NCBI GenBank assembly: GCA_021806355.1
Contig: JAJZXT010000096.1
Coordinates: 1 to 15,826, forward strand
Source of the DNA: Thermoplasmata archaeon
Lineage (GTDB): Archaea; Thermoplasmatota; Thermoplasmata; Thermoplasmatales; Thermoplasmataceae
Direction of reading: 5' to 3'
Length of the DNA stretch: 15,826 bases
The notes under the pieces were generated by a model. It made no database searches and had not been told where the DNA came from. It saw nothing but the letters and a program-made list of their open reading frames with translations. Numbering within the stretch: the stretch's first letter is position 1; each line of letters opens with the position of its first letter. The position numbers and the translations under genes were made by a program. Shown piece by piece: positions 1-6,347 of this stretch.

Positions 1-516
1 AATCAGTCCTGATGCCACTCCAACCACAAGTATTAGAATGCCTCCCAACGGGTTACCTATTATTCCTGCTAAGGTTTGCCCTGACTGCAGAAGTCCATTC
101 TCTTCCATCAGATTCTCTTTTTCCACAAAGGAGGGAAGCAAAGCAGCGGCTGATGGATCAAAGAATGAACCGGATACAGAAATAATGAGAATAGCCAGGA
201 AAATCGCTATCAAATTGAAACCTATGAGTAATATTGCAAAAGCGAACGTGGCCAAAGCTCCGGTACGTACAAAATTAGACAGTATAACCAATCGTTTCCG
301 GCTGTGTCTATCAACAATGGCACCCGCGAAAACGCCAATTGTTAACATAGGGATAAATTCTACAACGCCCAGCAATGTAAGCATCAATGCAGTTCGGGTA
401 GTTGTGAAGATCAACCATTCTATAATCATGTTCCAAATCGCTAATCCACTTGCCGACGCAATAGTTGCAATCCAGAGAAACCTGAAATTCCGGTTTTTGA
501 GAACATGATCTGGCAT
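1..516 (-). CDS. MFS transporter, N-terminal half (partial at window edge)
   Basis: The minus strand is open from an ATG at 516 to the window edge, giving 172 codons without a stop. The product begins MPDHVLKNRNFRFLWIATIA and has about five hydrophobic segments. After the second comes a DRHSRKR motif (about residues 72-78), the charged loop between TM2 and TM3 of major facilitator transporters. A later FFDPSAAALLPSF stretch and an ENGLLQSGQTLAGIIGNPLGG-like region match the MFS_3 / EntS-type exporter subgroup, so efflux of a small molecule across the cytoplasmic membrane is the likely role; the substrate cannot be inferred. A minus-strand AGAGG lies about 5 nt before the ATG and a TTTATAA box at 551-557. 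The C-terminal half lies outside the window. Confidence 0.87.
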   Translation of the reverse strand, partial: MPDHVLKNRNFRFLWIATIASASGLAIWNMIIEWLIFTTTRTALMLTLLGVVEFIPMLTIGVFAGAIVDRHSRKRLVILSNFVRTGALATFAFAILLIGFNLIAIFLAILIISVSGSFFDPSAAALLPSFVEKENLMEENGLLQSGQTLAGIIGNPLGGILILVVGVASGLI

Positions 517-550
517 ATTTCCTCTTTTTACCTTTATCACTCGCCATCTA

Positions 551-557
551 TTATAAA
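551..557 (-). promoter_or_regulatory. TATA box of the MFS gene
   Basis: On the minus strand this reads TTTATAA, about 38 nt upstream of the MFS start codon. Transcription would begin near 526-530, leaving a very short leader that still contains the AGAGG ribosome-binding site. Confidence 0.5.
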
Positions 558-757
558 ACTTGCAAAAATCTATTACAGTCAAATTCGGAGAAAGCACTGA
601 TCGGTATTTTGATTGCTGGATCAGAATTCCGCTCTTCATTATTAGTAATGGTTAAGTAGTTGTGTTATATTAAATAGAACAAGTATAATATGTGTAATAA
701 TAAATCGAACGAAATCGATGCAGAAAACCAGAGAGCAAATATGCAGGTGATTTTGAA

Positions 758-943
758 ATGACAATGTATCACCTCAAATGTCCAAACTGCTCACATGACT
801 TTGATTTAGATTATAACCAATTTGTGGGCATATCGAAACTTGGGATAGTTATGAGATACGGCCCAAATTCGTTTTCAGTGAAATGCCCTTCTTGCAGGAA
901 GCGTGAAAGGTACAATGTTTCAGATGAGGACAAGGTAGAATAA
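758..943 (+). CDS. small zinc-ribbon protein
   Basis: A 61-residue protein with two CPxC knuckles: CPNC at residues 9-12 and CPSC at about 43-46. They are separated by roughly 30 residues containing an aromatic/hydrophobic segment. This is the four-cysteine zinc-ribbon layout, so it probably binds one zinc ion and acts as a small nucleic-acid-binding or regulatory protein; I do not recognise a named family. An AGGTGAT site at 744-750, complementary to the archaeal 16S rRNA 3' end, sits 7 nt before the ATG. The gene precedes an ABC ATPase gene by only 40 nt and a permease gene after that, so all three are probably co-transcribed. It may regulate or accompany that transporter (inference). Confidence 0.75.
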   Translation: MTMYHLKCPNCSHDFDLDYNQFVGISKLGIVMRYGPNSFSVKCPSCRKRERYNVSDEDKVE

Positions 944-983
944 ACACAGAGGGTGTGATAATTTATGATATCTTGGTGTGGCT

Positions 984-1829
984 ATGAATATTACAGTTGA
1001 TGACTTTTCTACGGGCTATGATGGTGTTGAGGTACTCCATCATATAGGTTTCAACATTAATTTGCCAGGGATATATGTTGTTCTTGGCAAGAATGGGGCG
1101 GGAAAAACAACACTTTTCAGGGCTATAACCGGTATGCTTAGACCATTCACTGGATCCATAATGTTTGACGGGGTGCCTCAAGTGCAATCCACGGTCAGGA
1201 TTGCGTATCTCAGCCACAAGAATTCCATACCGGCAGGACTGACCGTGAGGACCGCAATGAAATTCTTTGGAAAAGTTGAAGGCGTTTCCAGTGAGGAGAT
1301 TAGCAATATTATAGAGGAATTCAATCTTGGAGAACTACTGAATAAGAATATTCAGGGCTTAAGCCAAGGGCAGAAAAAAAGAGTTTCCCTTGCAAAATCG
1401 CTGATAGGAGATAAATCTCTTATGATTCTGGACGAACCAACGACAAACCTTGATCCGAAAGTTTCTTCGGAAATAAGGGAGCTTATAATCAGGAAAACGC
1501 GTGATTCCATCGTTATGTATTCCTCGCACAATCTTTACGAAGCAATGGACATTGGCACAGAAGTGATTGCCCTGAATGGAGGGAAGGTTGTATACGCAGG
1601 AGACATAAACGGCCTGAAGACTGACAATTATAAGATCGGTATCAGGGGCAAAGGAATAGAAAATTTGGTGACGGACTACACAATAGACGGCAAATACTTC
1701 ATTTTCAATCTTAAATCTCCAGCAGAAGCAGCTGAACTCATCAGTAAGTTGAGCTCGTCCGGCGCGATGATCTACGAAGTAAAGGATTTGAGTAACCCGC
1801 TGGGGAGATTCTTCGATGACAGCTCATAA
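984..1829 (+). CDS. ABC transporter ATP-binding protein
   Basis: This is the nucleotide-binding subunit of an ABC-2 type transporter, powering the adjacent membrane protein by ATP hydrolysis at the cytoplasmic face. Counting from the ATG at 984 (281 residues), the Walker A motif GKNGAGKT is at 35-42, the signature LSQGQ at 126-130, Walker B LMILDE at 146-151, the D-loop NLDP at 155-158 and the H-loop histidine at 182. The Q-loop position, in IAYLSHKN at about 73-80, has Ser-His where glutamine is usual. About 80 residues after the H-loop form a C-terminal extension. The start is ambiguous: GTG at 978 is in frame, but the GGTG at 975-978 is well placed for the ATG at 984. The permease gene follows 32 nt downstream. 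Substrate unknown. Confidence 0.92.
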   Translation: MNITVDDFSTGYDGVEVLHHIGFNINLPGIYVVLGKNGAGKTTLFRAITGMLRPFTGSIMFDGVPQVQSTVRIAYLSHKNSIPAGLTVRTAMKFFGKVEGVSSEEISNIIEEFNLGELLNKNIQGLSQGQKKRVSLAKSLIGDKSLMILDEPTTNLDPKVSSEIRELIIRKTRDSIVMYSSHNLYEAMDIGTEVIALNGGKVVYAGDINGLKTDNYKIGIRGKGIENLVTDYTIDGKYFIFNLKSPAEAAELISKLSSSGAMIYEVKDLSNPLGRFFDDSS

Positions 1830-1861
1830 GTGTATTAATCATATTATACGAGGTTAAGGCT

Positions 1862-2599
1862 ATGAACAAATTCATTCCCAATGGAGTTAAAATATTGGTA
1901 AATTTCAACCTTTCAAGAGCATTTCGTTCTATTTATGGGATTTTTTACCTGCTGATAGGTATAGCCATGCCCATCATCTTTTCAGCAATTCTTCTGTCTT
2001 CCTTTAAATCTATCTTAGAATCTCCGATAGGGGCTTCAATTCTGGGGCAAACAATTCCTGCCATCATTCCTCTTATGGCTACAATAGGAGGAATGGGTGT
2101 GACGTATCTATTTTCAACTGATCGCTCAAATGGGGTATATGAATACTTAATTGCCACCGGAAAGATCAAGATTCAGGATATTTTTCTGTCATTCTCGATC
2201 GTTACAATAGCTTTGATATCAATAATTCTTGGAACAGATATCACAGCGATTTTTATAATAATAAATTTCATGGCACCATCTACAACAGTGACCATATTTG
2301 AATTGATTGCTGTTTTCTCTGTTCCCGTTGCATATGTATCGTCACTGATTTCTATACTTGCAATGTTGACATGGGTGTCCATGTCCAAAACATACCCAGG
2401 AGTGAATGCCCCAGGAGGGATTGGTTCTGTCATTGGTTTTATCCCGCCCATGTTTTTCTTGATAGTTATAGTCAGGATTTTCCATCCGTTAGACATTATC
2501 TTGATCGGTGGACTGTTCTCTATTATCCTCTTTATAATATTTATCGCCCTGCTCATCGTTGTGGTAAGAAGGATGTCAAATGAGAGGATGCTGACATAG
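1862..2599 (+). CDS. ABC-2 type transporter permease
   Basis: A 245-residue polytopic membrane protein with about six hydrophobic segments, at roughly residues 24-48, 65-84, 108-135, 143-168, 190-205 and 211-236. Between TM2 and TM3 is DRSNGVYEYLIATGKIKIQD. It resembles the cytoplasmic coupling region of ABC-2 permeases (the usual pattern is E-x-x-x-G-T-x-x-x-L-L-x-x-P), which contacts the ATPase. It directly follows the ATPase gene with a GAGGTTA site before its ATG, so the two form a transporter, most likely an exporter. Together with the upstream zinc-ribbon gene this makes a three-gene unit. The sequence is too divergent to name a substrate. Confidence 0.85.
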   Translation: MNKFIPNGVKILVNFNLSRAFRSIYGIFYLLIGIAMPIIFSAILLSSFKSILESPIGASILGQTIPAIIPLMATIGGMGVTYLFSTDRSNGVYEYLIATGKIKIQDIFLSFSIVTIALISIILGTDITAIFIIINFMAPSTTVTIFELIAVFSVPVAYVSSLISILAMLTWVSMSKTYPGVNAPGGIGSVIGFIPPMFFLIVIVRIFHPLDIILIGGLFSIILFIIFIALLIVVVRRMSNERMLT

Positions 2600-2761
2600 A
2601 GTCTTGAATAGGATCCGAACTTAAAATTTTCTAAATGATGAATTTGTAAGGGAAAAGGATAAGTAGGTTTCGCATTAATTAAGTGGATAACAAATAATGT
2701 TCTTCGGATATTCTATCCCATAAGAAACAGCAGGCTTTATGAACATTTGAGAAAGAATCAT

Positions 2762-2782
2762 ATACGTACATGATATGTGTAT
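2762..2782 (+). promoter_or_regulatory. vapBC-1 promoter with palindromic operator candidate
   Basis: An ATATA element at 2760-2764 lies about 25 nt before the ATG at 2788, the spacing of a leaderless archaeal promoter. Overlapping and following it is an imperfect palindrome, 2762-2782, with outer arms ATAC/GTAT and an inner ACAT-GAT-ATGT. VapB antitoxins commonly bind such sites to repress their own operon, so this is a plausible VapBC autoregulatory operator (inference). Confidence 0.45.
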
Positions 2783-2787
2783 ATTAT

Positions 2788-3012
2788 ATGACAAAACCCG
2801 TTACGTTGTCAAACGCTGCATATGAAGCCTTGTTAAAACTCAAAGACAAGGAGGCCTCTTTCTCCGATGTTGTACTAAAATTGGTGGATAAGTATGACCG
2901 GAAAAATGACTTCAAGAAATTTGCTGGCTCACTTAAGGCAAAATCGGAAGATTATGAAAGGCTTAAGAAACAAATAGAAAGGGACAGGGAGCAAAATACT
3001 GAAAAGCTGTGA
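2788..3012 (+). CDS. vapB: VapB-type antitoxin, DUF217 family
   Basis: A 74-residue protein starting MTKPVTLSNAAYEALLKLKD. An N-terminal beta strand plus Y-x-x-L-x-x-L-K, then ASFSDVVLKLVD (about residues 22-33), and a C-terminal FAGSLKAKSEDYERLKKQI segment follow the DUF217 (UPF0330) antitoxin pattern, in which ESFSDVI is the hallmark. The N-terminus would bind operator DNA and the charged C-terminal tail would wrap and inhibit the toxin. An earlier in-frame ATG at 2770 would add six residues. I prefer 2788 because it fits the family's start and sits 25 nt after the TATA box. The toxin gene starts 4 nt after this stop codon, a typical antitoxin-first operon. Confidence 0.82.
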   Translation: MTKPVTLSNAAYEALLKLKDKEASFSDVVLKLVDKYDRKNDFKKFAGSLKAKSEDYERLKKQIERDREQNTEKL

Positions 3013-3016
3013 TTGA

Positions 3017-3382
3017 ATGGTTGTTCTTGACACAAATGTAATTATAGATTACCTGTTAGGAAAGAGCGACGTGATCCTGGTTATTGACACATTTCCAGCA
3101 AACGAATTATGCATGACATTTGTTAATGAATTTGAGTTACTGAAACATAAGAACAGGAAGGATCTTGAAGAGCCAATTGAAAATCTAGTTATTTACCAGT
3201 CAAGTGAAGTTGCTGTGAGAGAGGCTGCAAATGCTTACATCCGATTGATATCGATTGGAAAAGTCATGAGCGATAATGATTTGATGATTTATGGGGTTTG
3301 CATTGCTAACAACGAAATGCTGCTAACTCAGGACAAGGCATTTGAAAATCTGCATAGTGAATTCGTAAGAGTCCTTAAATAG
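3017..3382 (+). CDS. vapC: VapC-type PIN-domain ribonuclease toxin
   Basis: A 121-residue PIN domain with the acidic residues expected to hold the catalytic metal ions: D5 (in VVLDTN), E40 (in NEFELLKH), D88 (in SDNDLMIYG) and D106 (in LTQDKAF). VapC toxins cut tRNA or rRNA and stop translation until neutralised by VapB; the target here cannot be read from sequence. Length is normal for the family and no catalytic residue is missing. It aligns along its length with the second PIN protein at 5779-6183 (N-x-x-E-x-L, then D-x(6)-C, then T-x-D-K-x-F), but is clearly divergent from it. A T-rich run follows the stop (about 3388-3402), and the DinB-like gene converges from the other side. Confidence 0.85.
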   Translation: MVVLDTNVIIDYLLGKSDVILVIDTFPANELCMTFVNEFELLKHKNRKDLEEPIENLVIYQSSEVAVREAANAYIRLISIGKVMSDNDLMIYGVCIANNEMLLTQDKAFENLHSEFVRVLK

Positions 3383-3416
3383 CGGAACTATTTTTGTTAA
3401 TTTTGGTATTGCAATT

Positions 3417-3926
3417 TCAAACAAGCCCCCAAGTTATCCAGTTTTCAGGAAACCTAATTCCTGCAGCTCTATAGTATAAGGCCAATTCGCCCTCATGAAA
3501 AACCTCATGTTCAGTAATGAGGCTTATTACCTGTAAAGGGTTGATTCCCTTATGGTTTTGACCGAGATATTTTATCGACGGAGTACAGTCTATCCACTTA
3601 TCTTCAACCTTTCGCGCGTCGTATGCTGAAACGATTCTACAGATCTCTACTAAAACACTCTTCAACTCTTCCAGAAGTACCTGCTTATTGCTTTCAAGTG
3701 TATGGTCAACATCGCTTCGATAAAAGTCAAGGGTACCTAATTTCAAGGCATCAATGCAGCACTTCCTTATATCCAGTATGTGTCTGAATTGCTTGCCGAA
3801 TGTACCTGCATTTTTTATCGGACTTGCTTCGAGAAATTCGCAATCAACGGACTCTAGTGAACTGTGGATCAAATCGCCATGAAATCTTAGTGTTTCAATC
3901 ATATCTGATAAAACCGATACGTTCAT
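3417..3926 (-). CDS. DinB/YfiT-like putative metalloenzyme
   Basis: A 169-residue, mostly helical protein. H49 (in QFRHILDIR) and the pair H140/H144 (in TEHEVFHEGEL) form the His + HxxxH triad that binds a divalent metal in the DinB/YfiT four-helix-bundle superfamily. Members include thiol-dependent transferases (bacillithiol, mycothiol or maleylpyruvate type) and many proteins of unknown function. No specific substrate can be assigned. The C-terminal RFPENWITWGL contains tryptophans often found near the end of this fold. The start ATG is 24 nt downstream of a minus-strand TTATAA, implying a leaderless transcript, and a perfect palindrome lies between them. It is flanked by a vapBC module and the TnpB element. 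Confidence 0.72.
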   Translation of the reverse strand: MNVSVLSDMIETLRFHGDLIHSSLESVDCEFLEASPIKNAGTFGKQFRHILDIRKCCIDALKLGTLDFYRSDVDHTLESNKQVLLEELKSVLVEICRIVSAYDARKVEDKWIDCTPSIKYLGQNHKGINPLQVISLITEHEVFHEGELALYYRAAGIRFPENWITWGLV

Positions 3927-3933
3927 AACATGA

Positions 3934-3949
3934 AATCAGAATTCTGATT
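3934..3949 (-). promoter_or_regulatory. palindromic operator candidate in the DinB-like promoter
   Basis: AATCAGAATTCTGATT is a perfect 16-bp palindrome lying 8-23 bp upstream of the minus-strand ATG at 3926. It is immediately inside a TTATAA box at 3948-3953. In a leaderless promoter this occupies the space between the TATA box and the transcription start, where a bound dimer would block initiation. Confidence 0.45.
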
Positions 3950-3953
3950 ATAA

Positions 3954-4248
3954 CATTCATGCAAGAATTGATTCTTATTGCTACGGCAGGGATTGAAATC
4001 TATTTCTAATAGGAACTATTGAATAAATCATAAGTTGGCATAAATCGTCTTAAATTGTGGCTTCAGAGGTAAAGCAGTTTCTAAATACCTAATTATGAGA
4101 ATATTTTCGTATTCTGCCAATTTGAATGCACGAACACGGCACGCGGAATATATTTTATAAGCAGGTGAGCGAGAAAACTCCGATCTTAAGAGAGGAGATG
4201 AAAGCGAACCAAAAGATTTAACACAGGTGGTGATATTAGATAAATAGC
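3954..4248. other. intergenic region carrying the tnpB promoter and left-end candidate hairpins
   Basis: With the operator region before it, this makes a gene-free stretch of about 320 bp between the divergent DinB-like and tnpB genes. It holds a 6-bp inverted repeat AAGAAT/ATTCTT at 3963-3976. It also holds a hairpin AGAATA-TTTTCG-TATTCT at 4098-4115, which could be a subterminal hairpin of the IS605-type left end. A TATA-like aatatattttataa lies near 4146-4159 and a GGTGGTGATA site at about 4226-4235. I see no credible open reading frame and could not fix the element's left boundary. Confidence 0.45.
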
Positions 4249-5457
4249 ATGTACAAAGCCTACAGATTCAGGATGTACCCCAATGATGATCAGAAGATCC
4301 TCATTGAGAAACACATCGGATCATGCAGGTTTGTGTGGAATCATTTTCTTGATCTGCGCAATAAAAGATATACCGAGAAAGGAGAAGCAATCACTCGTAG
4401 TGAGATGTCATCTCTTCTCCCCGTACTGAAGAAAGAAAATAAATGGCTTAATGAAATCAATTCCCAAAGTGTTCAACAGGTTGTGATGCACCTGGACAGT
4501 GCCTTTCATGGATTCTTCAGGAAGATCACCAGATATCCACGGTTCAGGAAGAAGAGGAATGGTGGATCATTCTCTGTACCTCAACATTTCAGCATTGATG
4601 GCAACCATCTTACACTACCAAAATTCAAGGCACCATTACGGATGATCATGCACAGGGATATTGAGGGAGAACCAACAAGCCTCACAATATCCAAGACAGA
4701 TTCCGGTAAATATTACGTTTCAATTCTTGCCGAAACACCGAATGAAATACCTGAATCCAGAGAGATAAAACCATCCACATCGGTCAGCATGGATGTCGGT
4801 ATAACTGAATTCATCACACTGTCAGATGGTATACAGATCAGCAATCCAAGGAACCTGAAGAAATCCGAAAAGAAACTTGCAAAGAGACAGAGACAACTGG
4901 CAAAGAAACAGAAAGGATCTAAAAATCAGGACAAGGCAAGGATAAAGGTAGCAACACTGCAGGAACACATTGCTAACCAGAGAATGGATTTCCGCAACAA
5001 AGTATCCGATATCCTGATACGCCAATACGACACCATAATAACGGAAGGACTGAACGTATCAGGCATGATGAAGAATCATAATCTTGCAAGGAGCATAGCA
5101 GATGCAGGATGGTCTTCCTTCTTCACAATGCTGAAAACCAAGGCATTGTCAAGAGGGAAGAATATAATAGAGATAGGAAGATTCGATCCATCATCAAAGA
5201 TGTGTTCACACTGCGGATATATCTATGACCTGAAACTCAGTGAAAGAACATGGACATGCCCGCGATGCAATACAACACATGACAGGGAATGGAATGCAGC
5301 AATAAACATAAAGAGATTCGGTCTCATAAAGACCGGAATACCCACGGACAGTGGGGAATTAACGCCTGTGGACACAGTCACCTCTACTATATCTCTTCTT
5401 GAGAAGGAAGGGATAAAGCAAGTGAAGTGGTTGAAGCAGGAAGCCCACGTTATTTAA
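4249..5457 (+). CDS. tnpB: TnpB, IS200/IS605-type RNA-guided endonuclease
   Basis: A 402-residue TnpB (OrfB) protein of normal length. The N-terminus MYKAYRFRMYPN is the conserved family opening. The three RuvC acidic residues are present: D182 in SMDVGITEF, E266 in TEGLNVSG and D345 in HDREWNAAINI. The inserted zinc ribbon has C319, C322, C337 and C340. It therefore looks catalytically intact. TnpB proteins cut double-stranded DNA next to a short transposon-associated motif, guided by an omega RNA made from the element's right end. No TnpA transposase gene is adjacent, so this is a stand-alone element that would need TnpA in trans to move. The GGTGGTGATA upstream is about 13 nt from the ATG, slightly far for a ribosome site. 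The end of the gene overlaps the predicted omega RNA. Confidence 0.93.
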   Translation: MYKAYRFRMYPNDDQKILIEKHIGSCRFVWNHFLDLRNKRYTEKGEAITRSEMSSLLPVLKKENKWLNEINSQSVQQVVMHLDSAFHGFFRKITRYPRFRKKRNGGSFSVPQHFSIDGNHLTLPKFKAPLRMIMHRDIEGEPTSLTISKTDSGKYYVSILAETPNEIPESREIKPSTSVSMDVGITEFITLSDGIQISNPRNLKKSEKKLAKRQRQLAKKQKGSKNQDKARIKVATLQEHIANQRMDFRNKVSDILIRQYDTIITEGLNVSGMMKNHNLARSIADAGWSSFFTMLKTKALSRGKNIIEIGRFDPSSKMCSHCGYIYDLKLSERTWTCPRCNTTHDREWNAAINIKRFGLIKTGIPTDSGELTPVDTVTSTISLLEKEGIKQVKWLKQEAHVI

Positions 5458-5493
5458 CGTGGGAGGATGTCACATTAAGGCGAGACGCACCTT
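5341..5493 (+). ncRNA. predicted omega RNA (reRNA) of TnpB, with guide segment
   Basis: The last 120 bases of tnpB and the sequence after it form successive perfect hairpins: CCCAC/GTGGG at 5341-5355, CTGTG/CACAG at 5366-5377, CTTCT/AGAAG at 5395-5406, and a 9-bp stem CCCACGTTA/TAACGTGGG at 5444-5463 spanning the stop codon. The strong last hairpin is followed by GAGGATGTCAC (5463-5473). I take this to be the element's right end, because a terminal hairpin followed by a GGATGTCAC-like tail is how related archaeal elements end. The omega-RNA guide would then begin at 5474. The 5' boundary and guide length are estimates; the transcript itself is an inference. Confidence 0.6.
5444..5473 (+). repeat. 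right-end hairpin and terminus of the IS605-type element
   Basis: A 9-bp perfect stem with a TT loop covers the tnpB stop codon and is followed by a 10-nt tail ending in GTCAC. This is the likely right boundary of the mobile element. The sequence from 5474 on would be the original host DNA and the current guide. Confidence 0.55.
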
Positions 5494-5507
5494 CATCATG
5501 GTAAACG

Positions 5508-5531
5508 ATATATACATAGATACATATATAC
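5508..5531 (+). promoter_or_regulatory. vapBC-2 promoter and operator candidate
   Basis: ATATATAC at about 5508-5515 is centred about 27 nt before the ATG at 5538, fitting a leaderless promoter. Two TACATA direct repeats (5513-5518 and 5521-5526) fill the space between, an obvious place for VapBC autorepression. The motif resembles the TACAT core upstream of the first vapB. Confidence 0.42.
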
Positions 5532-5537
5532 GAAAAC

Positions 5538-5774
5538 ATGGTAAAGATAATTTCCATACAGGATGATGTTTATGCAGAACTCACAAAGAGAAAAGATAAA
5601 AAGTCTTTTTCGCAGGTTATACGTGAACTCATTTCCGAATCAAGAAAGGAAACTACTGTAAATGATTTGAATCGATACTGGGCTCTGATTTCTTCCGATG
5701 AAGGCAAAGTGCTAGAGCAAGATGTTATCGAGGGAAGAAAAAGGGCAATGCCAAGGGAGATAAAGAAGGTGTAA
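5538..5774 (+). CDS. vapB: VapB-type antitoxin, DUF217 family (second module)
   Basis: A 78-residue protein, MVKIISIQDDVYAELTKRKD at its start, followed by KKSFSQVIRELI (about residues 21-32). This is the DUF217 pattern of an N-terminal DNA-binding part with a SFS-x-V-I helix. The C-terminal half is charged and helical, suited to wrapping the PIN toxin. It differs strongly from the first VapB in this half, so the two modules probably do not cross-neutralise (inference). It starts just after a TATA box, so the mRNA is probably leaderless. The toxin gene begins 4 nt after its stop, and the AAGGTG at the end of this gene serves as ribosome-binding site for the toxin. The upstream neighbour is the TnpB element right end. 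Confidence 0.82.
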   Translation: MVKIISIQDDVYAELTKRKDKKSFSQVIRELISESRKETTVNDLNRYWALISSDEGKVLEQDVIEGRKRAMPREIKKV

Positions 5775-5778
5775 ACTG

Positions 5779-6183
5779 GTGGCACCTGTCATTGATACCA
5801 ATGTCCTTATAGATGTCGTAAAAGGCAATTCATCGGTAAAGAGAATCTTGAGGGAACATTCCAGCGAAAGCGCATGCATAACGGTGATAAACAGATATGA
5901 GTTTCTCAGAGGAATTTATACATCTGTCTCAAGAATTGATAGGAAAGAGATGCTGCTTGAATTTCTTGATCAGTTTAAGGTATACGGTTTTACCACTAAA
6001 ACTGCAGGATTATGCGCAGAAATATACTCCAGGCTAAAGGAAAATGGCTTATTAATAAACGAATTGGATATAATAATACTGGGTATTTGTGCAGAAAATC
6101 ATGAATCGATCATAACTTGCGATAAAGACTTCCTGGAAGCTGGAGAAATAAGTGGCGTGAAAGTGCATCTATCTCTGCCCTGA
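5779..6183 (+). CDS. vapC: VapC-type PIN-domain ribonuclease toxin (second module)
   Basis: A 134-residue PIN domain starting at a GTG codon with AAGGTG (5766-5771) 7 nt upstream. Conserved metal-binding acids are D6 (PVIDTN), E41 (NRYEFLRG), D97 (NELDIIILG) and D115 (ITCDKDF). As a VapC it would be an RNA-cleaving toxin held inactive by the VapB encoded just before it. No catalytic residue is lost, so the module looks functional. It shares the layout of the first VapC but with only scattered identity, arguing for independent acquisition or old duplication rather than recent copying. Confidence 0.86.
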   Translation: MAPVIDTNVLIDVVKGNSSVKRILREHSSESACITVINRYEFLRGIYTSVSRIDRKEMLLEFLDQFKVYGFTTKTAGLCAEIYSRLKENGLLINELDIIILGICAENHESIITCDKDFLEAGEISGVKVHLSLP

Positions 6184-6267
6184 GATGATTAGAATGTTCA
6201 TAGGCGGATTTAGAAAACCTTTCTCTTTTGATCTATCCCATCAAATTATATATTATCACAAATATAC

Positions 6268-6333
6268 ATGTCAATGGTCTATTTGACACCTAAAAGCGAG
6301 GCAGACCAACCGGCACTATCTGTGTTTTTCTGA
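6268..6333 (+). other. possible 21-residue leaderless microORF and TGTCAA/TTGACA repeat
   Basis: Between vapC-2 and the epimerase gene, a TTATATATTAT box (about 6246-6256) lies some 17-22 nt before an ATG at 6268. That ATG opens a 21-codon frame (MSMVYLTPKSEADQPALSVFF). The start overlaps an inverted repeat, TGTCAA at 6269-6274 and TTGACA at 6283-6288. It may be a tiny leaderless gene, the 5' remnant of a lost gene, or chance; nothing identifies a function. Confidence 0.2.
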
Positions 6334-6347
6334 TAGGAATCGATTGT

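Noticed and set aside
38..508. Open plus-strand frame of 156 codons over the MFS gene.
   Set aside because: The opposite strand encodes a clear MFS transporter with motif and ribosome site; the plus frame has no family resemblance.
3985..4003. GGCAGGGATTGAAATC resembles the end of a CRISPR repeat (ATTGAAA).
   Set aside because: It occurs once, with no second copy at repeat-spacer spacing and no cas genes in the window.
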